64,000 nucleotides of DNA. It comes from Planctomycetota bacterium (GTDB lineage Bacteria > Planctomycetota > UBA8108 > UBA1146). This document shows, in pieces, positions 18,915-28,586 of this stretch. The stretch's first letter is position 1; every line of letters begins with the position of its first letter. Made by a program: the position numbers and the translations under genes. The stretch is from positions 116,110-180,109 of the forward strand of contig JAAZXB010000001.1 in NCBI GenBank assembly GCA_014240375.1, given 5' to 3'. The notes beneath the pieces were generated by a model, which saw only the letters and a program-made list of their open reading frames with translations, did not search any database and had not been told where the DNA came from.

Positions 18915-20245
18915 GGCTGCGGATCCGCTGGACCCCTTCTCACCAGTTCGTCTATTCCGTCTCCGTCGAGATCCGCCAGTCCCTCCTCAACGACACCCAC
19001 GATCTCCTGATCCAGTTCTCCGTCTCCATCTTCATCGCCACCACCACCGACCAGTGGGAACCACTTCTCCCCCGCAGAAAGTGCCCTCAATTGCCGCGTC
19101 TGGCCAAGAAAAACCACCGCATGGTAGCCCCCCTGCGGCCGGTTCGGCTGTTGAGCCAGGACTCGATCGCCATTGCTCACGCACCCCACCGCCAGCGGGA
19201 GATTTCCCCCGAGCAGACCGGGGAACGGTCCCGTCGTTCTTTCCAGTACGGCTCCCGATCCAAAATCCAGTACCAGCAGCCCTGACCCATCGGTGGGGCG
19301 ACCCACTCCGAGCAACAGCATCTCATCCTTGCCATCGTCATCGATATCGAACAGGTGCACCCGCACCCGTCCCGCCGGAGCCACCCCACGGATGGTCGGA
19401 GCAGCCCGGTGAGCCTTCCCTTGTGGATCGACGCAACAGATCTCCAGATCATCCGAGGCCGCTGCTGCAGCAGACCCATACAGGCTGTGGATCCCGTCGA
19501 GATCGAGATCTCCAGGGGTTGCACGCGCTTCAGGATGAACCGGGTGCATCACCGAACTCTTCAGTGGTACGTGACCGAGCCCGAGGATGTGACCGGCTTC
19601 ATGCACGATCACTTTTTCCAGCTGCGGCTCGATGCGACGGATCGCCCTCAATCCTCGCGCTGCTGGAGTGGGTTCCGAGGTGGGTTTCGAGGTGGGTTTC
19701 CCGAGTGTCCAGTCGAGATTGGTGTTGAGATGAATCGACCACGGAGTGTCATCTCCGGACTCCGGAGCTGCCGCGATGTGGGCGAGCATCTCCGCCGAGA
19801 TCCCGAAGGAAACACAGGATCGACCATGGTTTTTACCCCTCCAGCCGATCGTCAGGGTGGCCGTCTCCCCTTGCTGGGCTCTGCGAAAGGAACAGGCTCC
19901 TGGAACGTTCCATCTTGCCAGTGCCGACTCGATCACCTGTTCAGCCTTGTGAAGATCGAAGGGGCAATTCGTCGGGTCCATGCGCCAGAGGATTCCATCG
20001 GAACCGACCATCCGGTGCAGGATGGTGAATCGAAACTGGAACGCACCGCCACTGTATCGGTACTCTTCCTGCTGTGATGGCTGCACAAGGTGACAGGCGC
20101 ACAGCAACAGAGGTAGCAGTAGTAGAGAAGAGCGCAGTCCGCGAACCGAAGGGGAGTTCCACGGGGAGTTCCACGGGGAGTTCCACCGAGTGTTCGCCAA
20201 CAGCTGTGACCATCGCTGTCGTATCCACGAGTGCACCAAGTTCAC
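18911..20245 (-). CDS. Matrixin-like (M10A) secreted metallopeptidase with VCBS/FG-GAP-like region
   Basis: VHEAGHILGLGHVPLKSSVMHP (HExxHxxGxxH plus Met-turn), DIDDDGKDEMLLLGVG and DLDGDGIDELVRRG. Confidence 0.85.
   Translation of the reverse strand: MNLVHSWIRQRWSQLLANTRWNSPWNSPWNSPSVRGLRSSLLLLPLLLCACHLVQPSQQEEYRYSGGAFQFRFTILHRMVGSDGILWRMDPTNCPFDLHKAEQVIESALARWNVPGACSFRRAQQGETATLTIGWRGKNHGRSCVSFGISAEMLAHIAAAPESGDDTPWSIHLNTNLDWTLGKPTSKPTSEPTPAARGLRAIRRIEPQLEKVIVHEAGHILGLGHVPLKSSVMHPVHPEARATPGDLDLDGIHSLYGSAAAAASDDLEICCVDPQGKAHRAAPTIRGVAPAGRVRVHLFDIDDDGKDEMLLLGVGRPTDGSGLLVLDFGSGAVLERTTGPFPGLLGGNLPLAVGCVSNGDRVLAQQPNRPQGGYHAVVFLGQTRQLRALSAGEKWFPLVGGGGDEDGDGELDQEIVGVVEEGLADLDGDGIDELVRRGPADPQP
19668..19703. 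repeat. 12-bp tandem repeat x3 (gtgggttycgag) encoding KPTS/KPTSEPT
   Basis: Direct reading. Confidence 0.93.
20151..20186. repeat. 12-bp tandem repeat x3 (ggggagttccac) encoding (WNSP)n
   Basis: Direct reading; perfect copies. Confidence 0.97.
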
Positions 20246-20397
20246 ATCTCCCCTCTCGCTGCGACGCAGCCTGCACCTTCGATTCGTTCCCGAAGCGTCC
20301 GCGATGCACGCCCCCCGTGTCAGATGGAAAACCGCCCGCTGCCCCGGCGCAAGACGCGGGTCAGCGGGCGGTCCAACTTCTGCAAAAGAATCGAGTT

Positions 20398-21570
20398 CTA
20401 CAGGTCCGAGAGGAACAGGAGTAAAGCATCCTGTTCTTCCTCACTGAGGGCCTGATAGGCTGCTGTGACCTGTTGGGCCTCATCCTGGTGGAGCAAGATC
20501 GCATCCTCGAGGGTGGTGGCTCTTCCATCGTGAAGATAGGGAGCCGTGACCCGAACTCCCCACAGTGGCGGAGTCTTGTAGAAGCCGACGCCAGCGGGAG
20601 TGCCCAGATCAGCGGTACCTCGAAAATCATCCGGATAGATGTCGTGCAGAAGTAGGTCGGAATACAACGGCACCGGACCACCAGACCCCTGCAGGACAGG
20701 AACATGGCACACCGCACACCCCACAGTATTGAAAAGCGCCTCTCCCACCAGCACCTGGGGGTCGGTATTGCCGCCTCGAGGTGGGTACGCCAGATGAACT
20801 GCGAAGAACAACATATCCGAGAAGTCATCCGTCGAGATCTCGGGATCCGCAATGGAATCTGCATCGGACAGCATTCCGAATCCACGACCATCGTCGGGCA
20901 CAGTGATTCCAGTCTCGCCACCGAGAGCATCCCTGAGGAAATCGGAAACGGTAGGCACCTGAGCCTTCCAGCCCAACTTACCCACCTCGGGGACTCCGGC
21001 GATGTCGATCATCCGGGCCACACCTCTGCATCCGTCGCCATCGTTGTCGTTGGGGTCCTCGTGAGAGAGGACCTCAGCATCTGAAATCGTGTCGATCAGG
21101 CCCAGCCCGAGCGTATTGGGAGTCTGGCGCTGTTCGAAAACATCCGCCTGAGGATCCGCATCTTCTCGACCCGGCGTATCGGGGCGCCGCAACTTGCTGG
21201 CCACCTGGCCTCCTGGAAGATCCTGGAAAGGACCGGCACCGCCATTGTCCATGCCGAAACGCATCACATTCACATCGAGTCCGCCGGCACCCCCGATGAT
21301 GGGAGTCTGGTGACAGGACCGACAGGAATCCGCGTTGAGATCGGGAGTCCCCAGGCCTTGCGCCTGGGTCCAATCGCGATCGAACACCTTGCGGCCGCGA
21401 ATCCATTGCTCCAGTTCATTGGCATCGAGTACCCGATCGGGACCGCCCATCGCACCTACCGGTGGAACGGGAGTGTCGTCATCGATGATCTCGGCATTGA
21501 CACCACTGATCACCAGCAAGGTCGAGATCAAGAGCAGCAAACCGGTATTCAAAAATGTTGTGTTATTCAT
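20398..21570 (-). CDS. DUF1111-type di-haem (thiol oxidoreductase/peroxidase-like) protein
   Basis: Two haem motifs CRSCHQ and CAVCHV; TPPLWGVRVTAPYLHDGRATTLEDAILLHQDEA. Confidence 0.88.
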   Translation of the reverse strand: MNNTTFLNTGLLLLISTLLVISGVNAEIIDDDTPVPPVGAMGGPDRVLDANELEQWIRGRKVFDRDWTQAQGLGTPDLNADSCRSCHQTPIIGGAGGLDVNVMRFGMDNGGAGPFQDLPGGQVASKLRRPDTPGREDADPQADVFEQRQTPNTLGLGLIDTISDAEVLSHEDPNDNDGDGCRGVARMIDIAGVPEVGKLGWKAQVPTVSDFLRDALGGETGITVPDDGRGFGMLSDADSIADPEISTDDFSDMLFFAVHLAYPPRGGNTDPQVLVGEALFNTVGCAVCHVPVLQGSGGPVPLYSDLLLHDIYPDDFRGTADLGTPAGVGFYKTPPLWGVRVTAPYLHDGRATTLEDAILLHQDEAQQVTAAYQALSEEEQDALLLFLSDL

Positions 21571-23084
21571 CAGATGGCCTCCAGGAATCGGATCACAGCA
21601 TCCTGTTCGGAAGGAGTCAGAGCATCGTAGGCGTCTCGCGACTGCTGCCCTTCTCCTCCATGCATCAATATGGCATCTCGCATCGTGTCTGCCCTGCCGT
21701 CATGTAGCCAGGGCCCATGGAGTCGAACTCCCCACAGTGGTTGAGTTCGAAACTCATCGGTAGTAATGAGCGGGGCTATCACGCTGAACTGAGGAAACCC
21801 CTGTGAAATCCCATCGGCCAAATCTGGTCCCATATCATGAAGCAACAGATCGGTGTAGGCGTTGACCGGACCCACTGAAGATTCAAGATTGGGAATATGG
21901 CAACTCACACAACTCATCTGGAAGAACAAGTTCTCTCCCAGAATCTCCTCGCTGCCCATCGGCTTGCGAGGTACGGGAGCGAGGAACTTGCTGAAGGTCA
22001 CGATGTCACCCAGATCCGAGGTTGGCATCTCGGGGTCCGCGACGGCATCGAAGTCGACGGTCGAATCATCGGGTCCTGCACCGACCTGCATCATCGAGGC
22101 ACTGACGATTCCACCACTCCCCTGGAATGGATCGGTGGTGATTCCCATCTGATTGTTCAGGGCGCCACGCAGGAACGCCTCGAGGAAGTTGGCCTGTGAT
22201 TTGAATCCGAATCTGCCAATGTTGCCCAGAGCGTCGGAGTTATAGCGGCCACTGATGCCATCTCCATCCAGATCATCTGGATCGGTGTTGGAGTAAATTT
22301 CAGCATTTGAGATCAACTCGAAGAGACCCACACCGAACTGCGGAGGAGCATTTCTCTGCGCCACCGTGACCTGAAGTCCGCCCACCTGGGAAGACTCAGG
22401 AATCGACGGTCTGCCGCCACTGCCCGCACCGGGAACGGTGTAGGAGGGCATCACGATGCTGGGAAGATCATCCGGATCCCAGATGGGTCCCTGACTTCCA
22501 GGTGCACCGACTGCCGCGAAGAAAAAATTCCGGTAGATCGGAGAAGAACCACCGACTTCCGGGGTGCTGTGACAGGCGACGCAACTGACCGCATTGTAGT
22601 ATGGCCCGAGTCCCTCTTCGGGAGTGAACTTCTTGTGCATCAGATCTCGGCCACGAAGGAATGAATCGAAGGTCGCCTGATCGAGGCCCTGAAGAGCACC
22701 TCCAAGGGAGCACTCCGCGTAAGACTCGCATCCGAGATTATCGGCGATCGGATCCGGTCCGCACTCGTTGAATGGCTCTGCAGGAGCGGAGCCGTTCAAG
22801 AACAGGTAAGTGAATCCACTGATGGCGTCCGCAAGGTTGACCACACCGTCATCGTCGTAGTCATAGGCATCTTCACAGTAGCCGACTCCACCTGAAAACA
22901 TGTACTGCAGCATCGTGATGCCATCGGCGAGATCAAAGGTACCGTCCTCATTCACATCTCCACGCTTGAAGTCTGCAGCATGGAGTTGCCCCACGCCGAG
23001 AAGTGTCAGCAGCAGAAACAGGGGAACAATCACTTTCACGGTAGATCCTCCTCTTGTTTTCGATTTCCAAGAGACAGGCTGCAA
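21570..23084 (-). CDS. DUF1111-type di-haem protein with N-terminal dockerin-like double Ca-binding module
   Basis: FKRGDVNEDGTFDLADGITMLQYMFSG...YDYDDDGVVNLADAISGFTYLFLNG; CVACHS and CVSCHI; QPLWGVRLHGPWLHDGRADTMRDAILMHGGE. Confidence 0.88.
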   Translation of the reverse strand: MQPVSWKSKTRGGSTVKVIVPLFLLLTLLGVGQLHAADFKRGDVNEDGTFDLADGITMLQYMFSGGVGYCEDAYDYDDDGVVNLADAISGFTYLFLNGSAPAEPFNECGPDPIADNLGCESYAECSLGGALQGLDQATFDSFLRGRDLMHKKFTPEEGLGPYYNAVSCVACHSTPEVGGSSPIYRNFFFAAVGAPGSQGPIWDPDDLPSIVMPSYTVPGAGSGGRPSIPESSQVGGLQVTVAQRNAPPQFGVGLFELISNAEIYSNTDPDDLDGDGISGRYNSDALGNIGRFGFKSQANFLEAFLRGALNNQMGITTDPFQGSGGIVSASMMQVGAGPDDSTVDFDAVADPEMPTSDLGDIVTFSKFLAPVPRKPMGSEEILGENLFFQMSCVSCHIPNLESSVGPVNAYTDLLLHDMGPDLADGISQGFPQFSVIAPLITTDEFRTQPLWGVRLHGPWLHDGRADTMRDAILMHGGEGQQSRDAYDALTPSEQDAVIRFLEAI

Positions 23085-23403
23085 TGGAACAAACAGACTG
23101 TTCGAGTAGATTGCCGGTATTCAGAGTGTCATGCACCGCTGAATACTGACCGTGTATCGCCTGAGCGTCTCGTCGATGGCGAGAACGCTCACTCTGGCCC
23201 CCAACTCGATACGGCAATACGAACAATCGGGGATCTCGATTCTACCCTTCAATACACCCTTTCAACACCGTGGATCTGAATCAAATGTCGTCGAATCGAT
23301 CCAATAGGACTGAAACAGGGTCGATTCGTCGGTGACTCCGCTCCTGCTGGAATCGCCCAGAAGTTCTTCTCACGGCTTCACGGACCGCGGAGCAAAATTG
23401 CCG

Positions 23404-24294
23404 CTAATCGACAGGATTCCCCTGCAGGATGAAGGTAAGGGCCAGAATAGCGCTGAGTACTGCGACGATCGGTCGCAGCAGTCGCTCTCCTCCTTTCAGG
23501 GCAAATTTCCCTCCCAGATACGCCCCGAGTCCGTAGGAAGGGATCAGCACAATCGCCACGGCAAGTTGAAACTTGCCGTGGCTCAGGTACAAGAGGCCCG
23601 ATGCGGCGGACATCGCCACCACCCACCACACCTTCCAGCGCACTGCTTCGACCACCGAAAGTCGCATCGAAGTGGTCAACAACAAGACGATCAAAGCTCC
23701 GACTCCGGCTCCGATGAACCCACCGTAAAAGCCACAGATCAGGCAGCCGATGTAGAATTTGATTCCGGGAGTGGCGGCCAGTGGATCGGCCAGTGGATCG
23801 GTCAGTGGATCGGTCAGTGGTGGATCTGGCCGCGGCAACAGGAATGCCCCGACCGCCACCAACATCAACCCACCCATCACCTGGCGAAACAGACTCTTGT
23901 CGAGGTGCTCGATCTCGACGGCTGCCAGCGCCCCGAGGATCGCAGCCCCTCCCACCAGCATCAGAGGACGCCAGCCGATGGTGGGCGATTCCTGCGATTT
24001 CGAGCCGCTGGAGCGTTCCAACCCACGATTCATCGTCCACCCGGCGACCAGCGCCTGAAAGGCCACGCAGATCCTGTTGGTGCCATTGGCCACCAGCGGG
24101 TCGATCCCCAGCGACACCAGTAGCGGTAGTACCAGCAGCGTCCCCCCACCCACCAGGGTATTGAGGGTTCCAGCCACGACTCCGACCACTGCGATGATCG
24201 CCCAGTTCAATGAGGCCCAGTCCAGTATCGCCCAGTCCAATTCCAACTTGCGACCCCCCTTCTGGAGCCACTTTCGCACGAGAGTTGCGATCAA
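23404..24294 (-). CDS. TauE/SafE-family sulfite exporter-like permease
   Basis: GVVAGTLNTLVGGGTLLVLPLLVSLGIDPLVANGTNRI; GFYGGFIGAGVGALIVLLL; multi-TM. Confidence 0.92.
   Translation of the reverse strand: MIATLVRKWLQKGGRKLELDWAILDWASLNWAIIAVVGVVAGTLNTLVGGGTLLVLPLLVSLGIDPLVANGTNRICVAFQALVAGWTMNRGLERSSGSKSQESPTIGWRPLMLVGGAAILGALAAVEIEHLDKSLFRQVMGGLMLVAVGAFLLPRPDPPLTDPLTDPLADPLAATPGIKFYIGCLICGFYGGFIGAGVGALIVLLLTTSMRLSVVEAVRWKVWWVVAMSAASGLLYLSHGKFQLAVAIVLIPSYGLGAYLGGKFALKGGERLLRPIVAVLSAILALTFILQGNPVD
23781..23820. repeat. 12-bp tandem repeat, about 3.3 copies (gtggatcggyca), encoding (PLTD/PLAD)n in the central loop
   Basis: Direct reading. Confidence 0.95.
24200..24244. repeat. 15-bp imperfect tandem repeat x3 (gcccagtycaatnnn) encoding LDWAI-LDWAS-LNWAI
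   Basis: Direct reading. Confidence 0.85.
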
Positions 24295-24390
24295 TACAGC
24301 AGGGTTGGCTTGATTCCCGAACCCGATCCCACGATCCTCTCATCCTGTCAGGAGCCACCAGCAGCGACTCCACCCGACGGGAGGAACCGG

Positions 24391-26175
24391 ATGAATCCGC
24401 GAGTGAACGATTTCTCGATCCGCATTGCTACCCCGAACGGTACCGGGAGCCAGACTTCTAACATCGTGATTCAGCGAGCGCTGATCCAGATGGGGCTGAT
24501 CGCCAGCGCCAAGAATCTGTTCCCGTCCAACATCGCAGGACTCCCGACATGGTTTCAGATTCGTGTCAGTCCAGGTGGTTGGCAGACGATGAACCCTCAG
24601 TGGCAGGTATTGCTGCCCCTCAATCAAGCCACCATCGGTCGCGATCTTCGAGAGAGTGTGCCAAACACCGTGGTCATCGAAAACAGTGACTGGAAAACCG
24701 CCGACAGCGAGTTCGAGGGACTCTGCCGCTACTCGGTCCCCTTCGATCAGCTGGCCCGCAAGATCAGCAATGCGAAGTTGCGGCCTCGCCTCAAGAACTT
24801 GATCTATGTCGGAGTCGTCGCCCAGTTGTTCGACATCCCGATGGAGCAGATTCGAGGCGCCTTACAAACCGTCTTCCCCGGCAAGGAAGCAGTGGTCGAC
24901 CTGAATGTCGAAGCAGCGCAGATCGGCTTTGATTTCGCTGCTGAGAGTCTGACCAAGCAGGATCCGTGGAAGTACGCTCCTGCCGACCAGGTCGGGGATC
25001 AAATTCTTCTCGACGGAAATGAGGCGGCCGCACTGGGAGCGATCTGGGGCGGTGTCTCGGTGGTCGCCTGGTACCCCATCACCCCCGCTTCATCGCTGGC
25101 GGAAGCGATCGAGAAACACATCGGTCGCTGTCGCGATTCGGACCCGGATGGGGGCAACAGGTTCGTGGTGATTCAAGCCGAAGATGAACTGGCGGCCATC
25201 GGGATGGCCCTGGGAGCCGGCTGGGCTGGAGCTCGATCGATGACCTCGACCAGTGGACCCGGAATCTCCTTGATGGCGGAAAACCTGGGGCTGGGCTACT
25301 TCGCCGAGATCCCGACAGTGGTCTACGATATCCAGCGTGTCGGCCCTTCCACTGGACTTCCGACCAGAACCCAGCAGAGCGATGTGCTGCAGGTGGCTTT
25401 TCACTCTCACGGCGATACTCGCTTCCCATTCCTGATTCCGGCCTCTCCCATCGAGTCGTTTCAGTTCTCCTGCCAGGCCTATGATCTCGCGGAGAAGTAT
25501 CAGATTCCGGTGATCTTCCTGTCTGATCTGGACCTTGGAATGAACAGCTGGATGTCAGATCCACTTCCCGAGCCAGAGAATGACATCCATCGAGGCAAGA
25601 TCGCCACCGATGAAGTGATCGCTCGACTGGATGACTGGGGTCGCTACAAAGACGTGGATGGCGATGGAATCCCTTATCGAACCATTCCTGGAATCACCCT
25701 TCACCCTGACGCCGCTCACCTGACTCGAGGGTCAGGTCATGACGAGAACGCCGAGTACAGCGAGTCCCCCGAGGTCTATGAACAAAACCTCGACCGACTG
25801 GCGAGAAAGATCGATGGCATGGTGGTCGATCTTCCCGCTCCCATCCGTCAGGACGGAGATTCCACCCTCGGTGTCATCGCATTCGGAACCACTGACATGG
25901 CGATGAGAGAAGTTCTCGAATCGCTGGAACAAAAGCCCTCGTACCTGCGCCTTCGCTCCTTCCCGTTCCATGACGAGGTGCGGGCATTTATGGATGATCA
26001 CGAGCAAATTCTCGTGATCGAACAGAATCAGCAGGGGCAGATGGCTCAACTTCTACGAATGCACTTTCCTCAACTTGCCGCTCGAATTCGATCCGCAACC
26101 TACTATGGCGGCTTGCCGCTCTCGGCAGGTTTCGTCAAGGATTCGATCGAACAGTCGCGCAGAGTGGAGGCCTGA
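24391..26175 (+). CDS. 2-oxoacid:acceptor (2-oxoglutarate ferredoxin-type) oxidoreductase, fused gamma/alpha subunit
   Basis: GTGSQTSNIVIQRALIQMG, GNEAAALGAIWGGVSVVAWYPITPASSLAEAIEKH, AIGMALGAGWAGARSMTSTSGPGISLM; start after gggagg RBS. Confidence 0.92.
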   Translation: MNPRVNDFSIRIATPNGTGSQTSNIVIQRALIQMGLIASAKNLFPSNIAGLPTWFQIRVSPGGWQTMNPQWQVLLPLNQATIGRDLRESVPNTVVIENSDWKTADSEFEGLCRYSVPFDQLARKISNAKLRPRLKNLIYVGVVAQLFDIPMEQIRGALQTVFPGKEAVVDLNVEAAQIGFDFAAESLTKQDPWKYAPADQVGDQILLDGNEAAALGAIWGGVSVVAWYPITPASSLAEAIEKHIGRCRDSDPDGGNRFVVIQAEDELAAIGMALGAGWAGARSMTSTSGPGISLMAENLGLGYFAEIPTVVYDIQRVGPSTGLPTRTQQSDVLQVAFHSHGDTRFPFLIPASPIESFQFSCQAYDLAEKYQIPVIFLSDLDLGMNSWMSDPLPEPENDIHRGKIATDEVIARLDDWGRYKDVDGDGIPYRTIPGITLHPDAAHLTRGSGHDENAEYSESPEVYEQNLDRLARKIDGMVVDLPAPIRQDGDSTLGVIAFGTTDMAMREVLESLEQKPSYLRLRSFPFHDEVRAFMDDHEQILVIEQNQQGQMAQLLRMHFPQLAARIRSATYYGGLPLSAGFVKDSIEQSRRVEA

Positions 26176-27215
26176 TGAGCGAAGAACAGAAGAAACCAGC
26201 CACCAATGCACTCGGTCTCGCCAAATCAGAGTACAAGGGCGGGCCGTCGACGATGTGCAAGGGTTGTGGTCACGACAGGATCTCGGAGGCGGTGATCCAG
26301 GCCTCTTACGATCTGGATATCGATGCCAGGAATATCCTCAAGATGAGTGGCATCGGCTGCAGTTCCAAGACGCCGGCGTATTTCCTCGGCAATGCGATGG
26401 GGCTCAACTCGACCCACGGCCGGATGCCCAGTTTCTCCACCGGTGCCCACGTGGCCAACACCACCATGTCTCCCCTCGGAGTCAGTGGCGATGGAGACTC
26501 GGCCAGCATCGGGATGGGTCAATTCGTGCACATCATCCGTCGCAACCCCAGGATGGTCTACATCATCGAAAACAATGGGGTATATGGCCTGACCAAGGGA
26601 CAGTTCTCTGCCACCGCAGATCGCAGGAGCCCGTCGAAGCGTGGAGCGTTTCCACGCGAATCCTCCATCGACCTGTGCGGCCTGGCGCTGGAACTGGGTG
26701 CCACCTTCATCGCGCGCTCCTTCAGTGGTGACAAGAAACAACTGGTCCCCTTGTTGAAGGCGGCTCTCTCCTTCGACGGACTCGCCTTTCTCGATGTGAT
26801 CTCACCTTGCGTGACCTTCAATAACCACGAGAGTTCGACCAAGTCCTATACGCATCAAAAGGAGATGGGTGTCACCTTCCACGATCCCCACTATGTAAGT
26901 CCGCAGGAGCAGATCGACATCGAGTACGCCGAGGGAGAACTGCAAGAGGTCACTCTCCACGACGGTTCTCGTCTGCTACTGAGAAAACTGGAGAACGATT
27001 TCGACCCGACCGATCGAAATGCTTCCTTTGCCGCTCTCCAGGAGACCCGCAACAAGGGGGAAGTCCTGACCGGCCTGATTCACATCGACATGGAAGCGGA
27101 ATCACTGGCGGCCAATGCAAAGATGACCCGAGAGCCTCTGGCGACCCTGATGCAGGGGGATCTTCGACCCGCGGCGGGCGTGCTCGACCGGATCAACGAG
27201 GGATTCAAGATCTGA
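26175..27215 (+). CDS. 2-oxoacid:acceptor oxidoreductase, beta (TPP) subunit
   Basis: TMCKGCGHDRISEAV, GIGCSSKTPAYFLG, GDGDSASIGMGQFVHIIRRNPRMVYIIENNGVYGLTKGQ. Confidence 0.94.
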   Translation: MSEEQKKPATNALGLAKSEYKGGPSTMCKGCGHDRISEAVIQASYDLDIDARNILKMSGIGCSSKTPAYFLGNAMGLNSTHGRMPSFSTGAHVANTTMSPLGVSGDGDSASIGMGQFVHIIRRNPRMVYIIENNGVYGLTKGQFSATADRRSPSKRGAFPRESSIDLCGLALELGATFIARSFSGDKKQLVPLLKAALSFDGLAFLDVISPCVTFNNHESSTKSYTHQKEMGVTFHDPHYVSPQEQIDIEYAEGELQEVTLHDGSRLLLRKLENDFDPTDRNASFAALQETRNKGEVLTGLIHIDMEAESLAANAKMTREPLATLMQGDLRPAAGVLDRINEGFKI

Positions 27216-27263
27216 GCGTTCGGCTGGAGGATTCCTCCGGAGATCGCACTGCCTACGGGTAGA

Positions 27264-28586
27264 TCAGCCCACCACGCGGAGATCGGTGACCATCATCCCC
27301 GGCAGTTTTACACCACCAAGATGTCGCTTCGAATAACTATGCAGTTCGGGCAAGACCTCGGTTCTCGACCCCAGGTCCACCAGGCCATCTCCGAGCAATC
27401 GAATCAGCGAATCATCGATCCGTACGGTACCGATCGGAGCCACCGGCTTCCCATCTTTGACCCTCAACGCAACCCAACGCGTAACTCCCGTGATTCGAGC
27501 CCCCTCGCGAGCGGAGAGGTTGGTGTAATGAACATGTGACAACCAGATCCCGTCTCCCAGTTGCTCGAAAGACCGATCGGGATCGATGGAACCGGGGCCC
27601 ATCTCGAGACCGACAGGCATCTCTCCCCCCGACGCACCATTGTGCTCGTAGCCAAACTCCTTGGCAGTCCTCGGGCTGGTCAGTTTCTCGTTACCGACTC
27701 CAGCCGAGACCAGTTCCACCGGAGCGGGTATGCCATGACCTGCATCATTGAACAGAGGCGCACCCACCGCTGACGGATGATCGCGCAGTACCACCCGCGG
27801 ATCGAGTTTGGTCCCGTCGTACAAGCATGCCAGTGGACTGGAGCCTGTTTTCACCGCTCGTGCGGAAAAACCGCCACCCCACAACACCGGCTGGATCAGA
27901 TTCCCCACCGCTGCCGGTTCAAGCCATGCACGATAACTTCCCACCGGGACGGTCTCGATCGGGCGAGAGAGGATTTCAGCCATCGCGTGAGCCTGTTCTC
28001 TGCGCCTCAGAGCAGAGTTGGGCTCCCAGCTCTCGGCTGCCCAGACCCAACGAGTCGCTCCTCCACCCAGCAGATGCATCGATCCATCGATCACCGTTCG
28101 AGGAGCTTCGAACCAGCGTCTCAATCCTCCACTGGTCGCAGCAGCACGGTACATCGTCCCCGTGATGGCGATGCCACAGGTTTCCAGACCCTCCAGCTGC
28201 CCTGCCAGGGCATCGGTCAACTCATCCGGTTCAGGGATCACTCCATCGCCACGATACTCGTCCCGAACCGGTGACGGCAAATCCGGCAGATGCGGATCCT
28301 CGGGCAGATCATCCACTGCGATCGAAAGCGCGGTGATCGAACTTCTCAGTGGCGCACGATCATTCTGCAATGAACCCGTAAGCATCAAATGGGAGCAAAC
28401 TTCCTTGCCTCCCTTTCTCAGTGAGATGGAAAGATCCCGCTGTTCGATCGACCCACACTGCCGAACTCGTCCCGAGGAGATCCTCGAGAATCCTGTCTCC
28501 TCTGCAGAGAGGCCGAGGGTCAACTCTTCTCCCTCACCTCGCAGCGAATCGGCATAGTCTGCGAGATCATGAAACCACGACTGCAT
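27264..28586 (-). CDS. TldE/PmbA-like metalloprotease subunit
   Basis: TldD/PmbA family C-terminal pattern; pairs with adjacent TldD; lacks HExxxH. Confidence 0.82.
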   Translation of the reverse strand: MQSWFHDLADYADSLRGEGEELTLGLSAEETGFSRISSGRVRQCGSIEQRDLSISLRKGGKEVCSHLMLTGSLQNDRAPLRSSITALSIAVDDLPEDPHLPDLPSPVRDEYRGDGVIPEPDELTDALAGQLEGLETCGIAITGTMYRAAATSGGLRRWFEAPRTVIDGSMHLLGGGATRWVWAAESWEPNSALRRREQAHAMAEILSRPIETVPVGSYRAWLEPAAVGNLIQPVLWGGGFSARAVKTGSSPLACLYDGTKLDPRVVLRDHPSAVGAPLFNDAGHGIPAPVELVSAGVGNEKLTSPRTAKEFGYEHNGASGGEMPVGLEMGPGSIDPDRSFEQLGDGIWLSHVHYTNLSAREGARITGVTRWVALRVKDGKPVAPIGTVRIDDSLIRLLGDGLVDLGSRTEVLPELHSYSKRHLGGVKLPGMMVTDLRVVG

